NCBI RefSeq assembly: GCF_016907925.1
Contig: NZ_JAFBCZ010000004.1
Coordinates: forward strand, 1-64,000
DNA length: 64,000 bases
Source: Herpetosiphon giganteus
GTDB taxonomy: Bacteria; Chloroflexota; Chloroflexia; Chloroflexales; Herpetosiphonaceae
Direction of reading: 5' to 3'
Shown: one piece after another, positions 58,368 to 64,000 of the stretch
How positions within the stretch are numbered: the stretch's first letter is position 1
Layout: the number at the start of each line of letters is the position of its first letter
Made by a program: the position numbers and the translations under genes
The notes under the pieces: model-generated
Told to the model about the DNA's origin: nothing
What the model saw: the letters and a program-made list of their open reading frames with translations, nothing else
Database searches by the model: none

Positions 58368-59828
58368 ATGAGTATAGAAAACGAGCGAACGTTGTGTCCA
58401 ATCTGTGGCACCGATAATCGCAATGATGCCAAATTCTGCCAACAATGTGGCAATAATATAGTTCTCAACAATCGCTACCGCATCACCCGTGCCATCAAAG
58501 AAGGCGGGATGGGAGCGGTGTATGCAGCAACCGATCAGAGTGGCAAACGCTATGCGCTCAAATCGTTGATCGATCGTTTCAACGATAAAGCCGAACGCGA
58601 TGAGGCGATTGAACGCTTTAAAGAAGAAGCCTCGATTCTGCGCGAATTAAAGCACCCCCAAATTCCCCATGTTTATGGCGATTTTTTGCATGGCGGGCGC
58701 TATTACCTCGCGATGGATTTTGTCGAAGGCGACGATTTAGAAGATTTGCAGCGCCAACAGCCCAACGAGCAATTCGATGAGCCAACTGTTTTGCGCTGGG
58801 CCGAGCAAATTGCCAATGTGCTTGATTATTTGCACGAACGACGCTTGATTTACCGCGATGTGAAGCCCTCGAATATTATGATCGAGCGTAAAACTGGCAA
58901 TGTGAAAGTTGTCGATTTTGGCATCGCCAAATTGTTTCAACCCAATGAACGCGGCACGCTAATTGGCACGCCTGGCTATTCGCCACCTGAGCAATATCAA
59001 GGCCAAGCCACGCCCCAATCGGATATTTACGCCTTGGGCGCAACCTTACATCATCTTTTAACTGGCCGCGACCCGCGTGATGAAGCACCATTTTCCTTTC
59101 CATCAGTGCGCGATTTAGCACCCAAAGTTTCGGTTGCCACTGCCCAAGCGATTAGCGTGGCCTTGGAGATGGAAATTAGCAAGCGTTGGAAAAGTGCGGC
59201 GGCTTTTCGCGCAGCCTTGCCCTTGGAATCGTTGCATAAACCCAAGCCCAAGCCCAAACCACAGCCAACCGTTATTCTGGAGCAAAAACCACAAAAACCA
59301 GCCATGGCCGCCAGCGTTGGCGCAATTCCGCAGCCGCAAAAAGCTGCCCCAACCAGCAGCACCAAGCCCAAACCAAAGCCCAAAAGCCAACCTTTGCCCA
59401 GCAAGCCAAATCCCAAGCCAAATCCCAAACCGCAAAAGCGCTTCCGCCCATGGATTCCGCTGTTGACCTTGCTAGTTGTCGGAGCTTTGTTGGCGCTCGG
59501 TATTCCAGGCATGGATCAAAAGATCCTCAATTTGTTCAATTCAAGCCCAACCGCCAGCGTCACGCCAATTCCACAAGCAGCTAGCAATCGCTGGATTGAG
59601 AAAAATATCGTGGTCAGTGTGGCCGAAGGCACACCTGATGCAGAGATCGCCAACCAACTCAAGCAGCAATATCGCCAAGCGATAGTTGCCGAATTTAGCA
59701 ATACTGCTAAAATCAACGAGGCATCGCTGACCTTTGTGGGCGGAAATCCACGCAATATCGGCACCGATGCTAGTGGCATCCGCTATGAAGTGACGATTCG
59801 AGCCTCGGTTGCCATTCCTAGGCCCTAA
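58368..59828 (+). CDS. Zinc-ribbon Ser/Thr protein kinase with single membrane helix
   Basis: 486 residues. A zinc ribbon (Cys10, Cys13, Cys24, Cys27) leads into the kinase domain (36-290): glycine loop EGGMGAVY, Lys65 in YALKS, catalytic loop YRDVKPSN (Tyr162 replaces the usual His), DFG at 183 and GTPGYSPPEQY in the activation region. A Lys/Pro-rich linker (KPKPKPKP types, about 290-365) leads to a helix near 370-392 and an extracytoplasmic C-terminal domain, so the kinase is cytosolic. The variant Tyr in HRD occurs in some active kinases. AAGGA precedes the ATG. Cotranscribed with the GT4 gene. Confidence 0.92.
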   Translation: MSIENERTLCPICGTDNRNDAKFCQQCGNNIVLNNRYRITRAIKEGGMGAVYAATDQSGKRYALKSLIDRFNDKAERDEAIERFKEEASILRELKHPQIPHVYGDFLHGGRYYLAMDFVEGDDLEDLQRQQPNEQFDEPTVLRWAEQIANVLDYLHERRLIYRDVKPSNIMIERKTGNVKVVDFGIAKLFQPNERGTLIGTPGYSPPEQYQGQATPQSDIYALGATLHHLLTGRDPRDEAPFSFPSVRDLAPKVSVATAQAISVALEMEISKRWKSAAAFRAALPLESLHKPKPKPKPQPTVILEQKPQKPAMAASVGAIPQPQKAAPTSSTKPKPKPKSQPLPSKPNPKPNPKPQKRFRPWIPLLTLLVVGALLALGIPGMDQKILNLFNSSPTASVTPIPQAASNRWIEKNIVVSVAEGTPDAEIANQLKQQYRQAIVAEFSNTAKINEASLTFVGGNPRNIGTDASGIRYEVTIRASVAIPRP

Positions 59829-59852
59829 GCCGCGATAGGAATTACAAACATT

Positions 59853-60893
59853 ATGCTAAAGCCACTGTACATCTCGCCGCTCGGCAAGGGCGGCGTTGAT
59901 ATTGGCATTCAAAATATCACCCGTGCCATGCAACGGGCTGGCCATCAACCAAGCTTACGCCGTTTATCACACCTATTTAATTTCGCTCCCATGGCGGCAA
60001 AATTAGCCTTAGGCCGCAATTGGTGGCAAGGCCATGATTTGGTTCAGGGGCGTTCGCGTTGCGCTTGGGCCTTGCGCGCACCAGGTTTGCCGCTCGTTAC
60101 CACTGTGCATCACATTGTGACTGACCCTTTGCTGCAACCTTACAGCTCGCCGCAACAACGCTTGTTCTATCGCTTGGTCGAAAAAACCTACGATGGTTTG
60201 TCGGTACGTTTGGCCGATGAGGTGATTTGCGTCAGCCGCTACACCCAAGAGCAAACCCGCCGCACCTACGGCGATCGCCCAACAACCGTGATTTACGATG
60301 GAATTGACACCGAAGCCTTTACCCCAGCGCCCGATTTTGAGCGAACCAACGATTTGCCCGAGCATCCAGCGCCAATTCGTTTGTTGTTTGTGGGCAATCG
60401 CACGCGGCGCAAAGGCTTTGATCTGTTGCCAAAAATTATGGATCAACTTGGGCCGCAATATGTGTTGTATTACACCGAATCGTTTCAAGGCGTGCAAGCA
60501 GCGCCGCCACATCCGCAGATGGTGCGCATTGGCACGCCCGACCGCGATGGCTTAATTGCTGCCTATCGTTCGTGTGATATGTTGCTGTTTCCAGCGCGGG
60601 TTGAAGGCTTTGGCATCGTTGCAGCAGAGGCAGGAGCTTGCGGCAGACCTGTCGTCACCACCAACGCCTCGGCCTTGCCCGAAGTCGTCAACCACGGCGA
60701 AACTGGCTTGCTCTGCGAATTGGATAATGTCCAAGCGTTTGTCCAAGCAATTCAGGAGCTAGGCGAAGATCCAGCCCGCCGCTTGAAGATGGGCCAAGCA
60801 GCACGCGAACGTGTAGCCAGCAATTTTGGCTATGCTGTGCTAGCCCGTGAGCTAGAGGCCGTCTATCGCCGCGCCTTATTTGGCGCAAATTAA
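59853..60893 (+). CDS. GT4 family glycosyltransferase
   Basis: 346 residues with the GT-B fold: an N-terminal half (LYISPLGKGGVDIGIQN, HHIVTDPLL, VICVSRYTQEQTRRTYG) and a C-terminal nucleotide-binding half (RLLFVGNRTRRKGFDLLP, RFEGFGIVAAEA-like VEGFGIVAAEAGACGRPVV with the EX7E Glu pair, and TGLLCE). It transfers sugar from a nucleotide donor with retention. It lies 24 bases after the kinase gene, so kinase control of a glycan pathway is a reasonable guess. Acceptor unknown. Confidence 0.92.
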   Translation: MLKPLYISPLGKGGVDIGIQNITRAMQRAGHQPSLRRLSHLFNFAPMAAKLALGRNWWQGHDLVQGRSRCAWALRAPGLPLVTTVHHIVTDPLLQPYSSPQQRLFYRLVEKTYDGLSVRLADEVICVSRYTQEQTRRTYGDRPTTVIYDGIDTEAFTPAPDFERTNDLPEHPAPIRLLFVGNRTRRKGFDLLPKIMDQLGPQYVLYYTESFQGVQAAPPHPQMVRIGTPDRDGLIAAYRSCDMLLFPARVEGFGIVAAEAGACGRPVVTTNASALPEVVNHGETGLLCELDNVQAFVQAIQELGEDPARRLKMGQAARERVASNFGYAVLARELEAVYRRALFGAN

Positions 60894-60930
60894 CTACTTG
60901 ATCAGCGATAAACTAATAGTGGGCAACAAA

Positions 60931-60957
60931 AAAGCAGTAGTTTTGCGCTACTGCTTT
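60931..60957 (-). terminator. Bidirectional terminator between convergent genes
   Basis: AAAGCAGTAG and CTACTGCTTT (60931-60940 with 60948-60957) close a short loop. On the minus strand CTGCTTTTTTGTT gives a good T run for the gene at 60977. On the plus strand it may also serve the glycosyltransferase. Confidence 0.8.
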
Positions 60958-60976
60958 CAATTTAATCTTGCTCAGC

Positions 60977-61390
60977 TTATTTGCTTGGTGCAAACCAAGC
61001 CCGCGTTTTATCGCGTGATAAATACCAAATAATTAACATTGTGAGCAAAGCCGCAATAATATCCCATAGGGTTATTTGCTCAGCAAAAAACCGCAAATAC
61101 ATGCCATAGCAAACTAAAATAATAGTTTCAACAATGACTGCCAACTTGCGTGCTTTCTCGCGCAAATTGAACAAACCTTGTGCAATTTTGAAATGGAAAA
61201 CCGTAGCAACCCCAAAAAACGGTAGCATAACCACTATTGGGCCTAAATATTGATACTCCATATCTAAAAGTCGCAACCCATAAATAAACATCATTATTCC
61301 TGCCAAAGCGCCGCGAGCCGCAAACATAAAGCCAATCAATACTAATCCTAGCGGCTTTTTTCCATAGCGTATTTGTTGAATCTGTTGCAT
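60977..61390 (-). CDS. Four-helix membrane protein, tandem paralogue family member C
   Basis: 137 residues with four hydrophobic helices. Family features are LGLVLIGFMF near 12, the cytosolic helix GLFNLREKARKLAVIVE and the end IIWYLSRDKTRAWF. It is similar in plan to the two genes upstream. ATG 61390 is used because AAGGA is about ten bases before it; the ATG at 61399 abuts that site. I know no function. The three genes form a run that ends in the terminator at 60931. Confidence 0.7.
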   Translation of the reverse strand: MQQIQQIRYGKKPLGLVLIGFMFAARGALAGIMMFIYGLRLLDMEYQYLGPIVVMLPFFGVATVFHFKIAQGLFNLREKARKLAVIVETIILVCYGMYLRFFAEQITLWDIIAALLTMLIIWYLSRDKTRAWFAPSK

Positions 61391-61442
61391 AACTATCATT
61401 CCTTAGTGAGGTAACGTTTTAATCTCAGTGCGATAAACACGA

Positions 61443-61850
61443 TTAAGCTTCGTAGAAATAATCTAAGGTTTCGGCGCGACGTAAATACCAAATAACCGCA
61501 ACGCTGATGCCAACCGAAATTAAATCCCCTGCTTCAAAATTTCCAGTCAACAGGTCGAATGCTGAAATTGCCAAAGCCAGAAATTCAAGGAACACGCCAT
61601 ATTTGCGCGCTTGCTCTTGTTGCTTAAAAATGCCCCAGGTAACCCGCGCATACAACGCAGTAATGCCGGCACACGCCAACAACAACAGCAATGGAATAAA
61701 GAAGGTATCACTGCGCCACGCCTGTAGCTCCAAGCCCATGACGACAGTGACTGCTGCTATCATTAGCATGCCTAAACCGTAGCGAATACCAACTATTTTC
61801 AGGCCAAGTGGGGCGGGCAATTTGGTTTGGTTTGCGGGAACGTTATACAT
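61443..61850 (-). CDS. Four-helix membrane protein, tandem paralogue family member B
   Basis: 135 residues, four helices. LGLKIVGIRYGLGMLMI, the GIFKQQEQARKYGVFLE cytosolic helix and VIWYLRRAETLDYFYE match the neighbours. GGAGAGAG precedes ATG 61850. The stop is 52 bases before the member C start and the start is 49 bases after the member A stop. Unknown function. Confidence 0.72.
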   Translation of the reverse strand: MYNVPANQTKLPAPLGLKIVGIRYGLGMLMIAAVTVVMGLELQAWRSDTFFIPLLLLLACAGITALYARVTWGIFKQQEQARKYGVFLEFLALAISAFDLLTGNFEAGDLISVGISVAVIWYLRRAETLDYFYEA

Positions 61851-61899
61851 ACTCTCTCCAATGGTTCAAAATCTTCGTCGCTAGATACGTGGAATCTGG

Positions 61900-62277
61900 T
61901 TAATGGTTGCAAAGTGCTATAATCTCATGGCAGGTCAGATACCAAAGGCTGATAATCGCCAACCCAAAATCCACAAGGCCTAAAATTGTCCAGCCTACGA
62001 AAAAGCTCAGCCCATAGGCAACACTCCGCAGCGATTCAAACAACACTGCCGTGCGCCGCGCTTCGGCTTTTAGCAAGATTAAGTGCTTGCCAACCCACCC
62101 AAAGAGCCATGCTATCGCCCCAAACACCAGCCAAATAAATAATCGGGTGCCGAAATCAGCACTGGAAAACTCAGTAATTGTTGTATAAACAAGCATCGCA
62201 GCGGTCAGATAATAGCGCCAGCCAATTAATTTAAGCCCCAAAGGCACTGAATTTGATGTTAAATGGTCGATTTGCAT
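61900..62277 (-). CDS. Four-helix membrane protein, tandem paralogue family member A
   Basis: 125 residues, four helices. LGLKLIGWRYYLTAAM, HLILLKAEARRTAVLFE and ISLWYLTCHEI match members B and C. GAGG five bases before ATG 62277 sets the start; the frame up to 62424 is open but without a site or family match. Unknown function. The 328-bp gap to the next gene holds nothing I can name; a TATAGT on the minus strand near 62450 lacks a -35. Confidence 0.7.
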   Translation of the reverse strand: MQIDHLTSNSVPLGLKLIGWRYYLTAAMLVYTTITEFSSADFGTRLFIWLVFGAIAWLFGWVGKHLILLKAEARRTAVLFESLRSVAYGLSFFVGWTILGLVDFGLAIISLWYLTCHEIIALCNH

Positions 62278-62605
62278 CAGATCCTCATTCTCTGTTAATC
62301 CCAAGAGTATACGCTGCCGATCAGGATTGGTTACCAGATCGCTCTCCATGAAACCGTTGCGACAACGAGTGCATTGACCATTAAGTAGAAGTTTTGGCCG
62401 TACCATTAAACGACGTGTGGGCAATAATGAGGTGTACTATGTGGCACGTACTATAATTTAAACAGCCATTTCGGAGATAGAGCTGATTATGGTAATTGTA
62501 ACAATATACCATGACAAGTGAATAAAGCCAGTGTAGCATAGCCTACGCTGCTTGAATATAGTACTATTCGCAAGTTTGTTCAAGTACTGACGAAGGAGCC
62601 ATTGT

Positions 62606-62818
62606 ATGCACTATGAAATTGTCGTTCGGGCCGAAGCTGGCCAATTTCGCGCAATCTGCCCGCAAATTGCGGGAGTTGTTGGCTATGGTACAAGCGCTGG
62701 TGCGGCACTTGATGCAGCAATAGCCGCATTGCAAAGCTATTGCCTCCAACACAACTTGCCCACGCCACAGCTGGAGGTGACGCGGGCAAATCTCAAAACC
62801 TTGGTTGGGCGCGCTTAG
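62606..62818 (+). CDS. HicB-like small protein (solitary)
   Basis: 70 residues of the HicB N-terminal/YcfA-partner fold: MHYEIVVRAEAGQFRAICPQIAGVVGYGTSAGAALDAAIAALQSYC, with the buried Pro and a helix of AAxxAIxxL pattern. No HicA toxin and no DNA-binding domain are encoded beside it. AAGGAG precedes the ATG. HicB-like proteins bind and neutralise HicA; alone they may do other things. Its last bases overlap the convergent YccF-like gene. Confidence 0.7.
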   Translation: MHYEIVVRAEAGQFRAICPQIAGVVGYGTSAGAALDAAIAALQSYCLQHNLPTPQLEVTRANLKTLVGRA

Positions 62819-63255
62819 CCTAAGGTTGTAATTGCAGGCACGCGATTGAACATCCAAAAGGCAATAGGCAAGCCCAAGCCAAACGTAAACCCTGCAATCG
62901 CCCATGCAGCACCCAGCCAAAGGCCGCTCAGCCACCAACCAACCAACACAAAGTAAATGGCGCGCACAATAAACGCTTGTTGTGGGCGACCATTTGCAAT
63001 CACAACCTGACCATTTGCAACCACAATCAGCGGCATATTGGCAGGGTTTGGGCGCAAGGTCATCATTTGGGGTAGTCGATTGAGCAACATCAAGCCCAAC
63101 GGCAAGCCAATCACGCTGACGATGAGAAACCAAGCCAGCCCTGTAACCAATGCACCCAACCACAAACCCACACAAATAAACCAGAGACCGCGAATCAGAC
63201 AGCCCGGCCCAGTATTACCATTGTGGATAATGACGGTTGGTGGTTGATAGTTCAT
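62815..63255 (-). CDS. YccF-like membrane protein with two repeats
   Basis: 146 residues. Two repeats of the YccF type: RGLWFICVGLWLGALVTGLAWFLIVSVIGLPLGLMLLNRLPQ (1-60) and RAIYFVLVGWWLSGLWLGAAWAIAGFTFGLGLPIAFWMFNRVP (90-140), joined by a beta-like linker (VANGQVVIANG). Each contributes two helices. YccF-domain proteins are inner-membrane proteins of unknown role. AAGGG precedes the ATG. It overlaps the HicB-like gene by four bases at its 3' end. Confidence 0.82.
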   Translation of the reverse strand: MNYQPPTVIIHNGNTGPGCLIRGLWFICVGLWLGALVTGLAWFLIVSVIGLPLGLMLLNRLPQMMTLRPNPANMPLIVVANGQVVIANGRPQQAFIVRAIYFVLVGWWLSGLWLGAAWAIAGFTFGLGLPIAFWMFNRVPAITTLG

Positions 63256-63504
63256 TGCGATTCCCTTTCTAACTCAAAATGCTTGGGCGTAGCATAGCGC
63301 ATGGGTAGCAGCACAAATGTGAATGTGCAAAGTTTAATTCAAGCAATTTTTGCCAATTTTGCAAAATTGCTCAAATTTTGACATCTTCGATACATCCATT
63401 CAAAACCAAGTCGCGTAGAACAACACAATAGCGCTATAACGAGTTGAGATGGGCCAAGGCAAAAACAGTTTCCTTGAAGATTGTTGTTTTTGGAGGATTC
63501 TCGA

Positions 63505-64000
63505 ATGTTACGACGATGTATGGTTATCGCGTTGGCACTGTTGGCAATTCTCGGCGTAAGCACCCCGCAAGCAACCAAAGCTGCGACGATGAACTATGTT
63601 CGGGTTATGCACGCCTCACCAGATGCACCAGCGGTCGATATTTTTGTCGATGGCAAAGCAGTGTTAACCAGCGTACCATTCTTTGCACTCAGCGGCCAAT
63701 TGGCCTTACCAGATGGAACCTATACAATTGATATTGCTCCAGCTGGCGCAGGTTTGGCAGCTTCAGTATTCGAAACCAAATTAACAGTTGAAGGCGGCTA
63801 TACTGGTACGGTTGCCGCAGTTGGTAGCTTGGGTTTGGGTAATTTTGATGTCAACGTCTATGATGATGATTTCTCGATGACAAAACCAGGCATGAGCCGC
63901 GTGCGGGTTATTCACGGCTCACCAGATGCACCAGCTGTCGATATTAAAATTGCAGGCACGCAAAATATCGTTGTCAAAGGCGCTAAATTCGGCGATGCAG
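63505..64000 (+). CDS. DUF4397 secreted protein (runs off the window)
   Basis: 165 codons to the edge. ATG 63505 has GGAGG eight bases upstream. The signal peptide is about 1-27 (MLRRCMVIALALLAILGVS, cleaved near KAA). Two DUF4397 units follow, each starting VRVMHASPDAPAVDIFVDG and VRVIHGSPDAPAVDIKIAG. DUF4397 is a beta-rich domain seen in surface and biofilm-type proteins. The 3' end, which might show a YxPxV tail, is outside the window. The gap 63256-63504 contains only an AGCAATTTT/AAAATTGCT inverted repeat (63342-63350 with 63363-63371). Confidence 0.88.
   Translation, partial: MLRRCMVIALALLAILGVSTPQATKAATMNYVRVMHASPDAPAVDIFVDGKAVLTSVPFFALSGQLALPDGTYTIDIAPAGAGLAASVFETKLTVEGGYTGTVAAVGSLGLGNFDVNVYDDDFSMTKPGMSRVRVIHGSPDAPAVDIKIAGTQNIVVKGAKFGDA

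Noticed and set aside
62278-62424. N-terminal extension of the 61900 gene with a Cys pair (CTRC)
   Set aside because: The extension has no ribosome site and no counterpart in the two paralogues; the internal ATG at 62277 has GAGG at proper distance.

Overview
The window is a bacterial chromosome segment that most resembles a filamentous Chloroflexota of the Herpetosiphon type. This is an inference from the overall character of the genes: many Sec-exported multidomain proteins with a shared Tyr-x-Pro-x-Val tail, the moderate base composition, the unusual intergenic repeat families and the partial 16S sequence. No database was consulted. Both strands are densely coded, and most genes lie in short operons with overlapping or nearly touching ends.

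Layout. 1-600: 5' end of a 16S rRNA gene on the minus strand, its structured leader and two tandem promoters with perfect TTGACA boxes and 17-bp spacers. 609-4331: sfsA, then a divergent four-gene operon (dual-specificity phosphatase, short-chain dehydrogenase, heptose-phosphate-type kinase, heptose-phosphate-type nucleotidyltransferase). 4391-5572: a secreted beta-propeller-like protein. 5942-9978: a potABCD polyamine importer. 10052-15656: repeat-rich intergenic DNA, a TSUP permease, a pseudouridine synthase, a secreted GH51-like glycosidase and a small secreted protein. 15691-17588: an aldo/keto reductase and a VapBC-type toxin-antitoxin pair. 17762-28290: a nine-gene amino-sugar (chitin-derived) utilisation operon. 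28904-32098: a large secreted M14 carboxypeptidase. 32446-35019: a three-gene ABC exporter. 35325-37479: an ECF-type S component, an RluD-like enzyme and a DksA-like protein with a degenerate zinc finger. 37644-44081: a TolB-like lipoprotein, a secreted nucleotidase, an M23 peptidase and a GIDE-domain protein. 44073-48525: a GT39-like membrane protein, a zinc-ribbon protein, a thioesterase, a DUF1992 protein and a cation-diffusion facilitator. 48754-48941: two identical tRNA-Asp genes. 49001-56829: signalling genes (a NarL-type two-component pair, a REC-PAS-GGDEF-EAL protein and a large HisKA_2 kinase). 56939-60893: an epoxide-hydrolase-like enzyme with two small helical proteins, then a zinc-ribbon Ser/Thr kinase with a GT4 glycosyltransferase. 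60977-64000: three tandem paralogous membrane proteins, a HicB-like protein, a YccF-like protein and the start of a DUF4397 secreted protein that runs off the end.

How the genes work together. The clearest pathway is 17762-28290. An ABC importer takes up oligosaccharides, a cytosolic GH20 enzyme releases GlcNAc, a ROK kinase phosphorylates it, NagA deacetylates it and a SIS-domain NagB-II-type enzyme deaminates it, under a ROK repressor. The phosphatase/SDR/kinase/adenylyltransferase operon at 1497-4331 looks like a nucleotide-sugar pathway in an organism probably lacking LPS.

The most unusual material is outside ordinary coding. There is a roughly 130-bp MITE-like element in three copies, one of them inverted. 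There is a family of heptamer and nonamer arrays in intergenic DNA. A 50-nt terminator occurs twice with identical ends and different but self-complementary 20-nt cores. A short Tyr-x-Pro-x-Val tail closes four otherwise unrelated secreted proteins.
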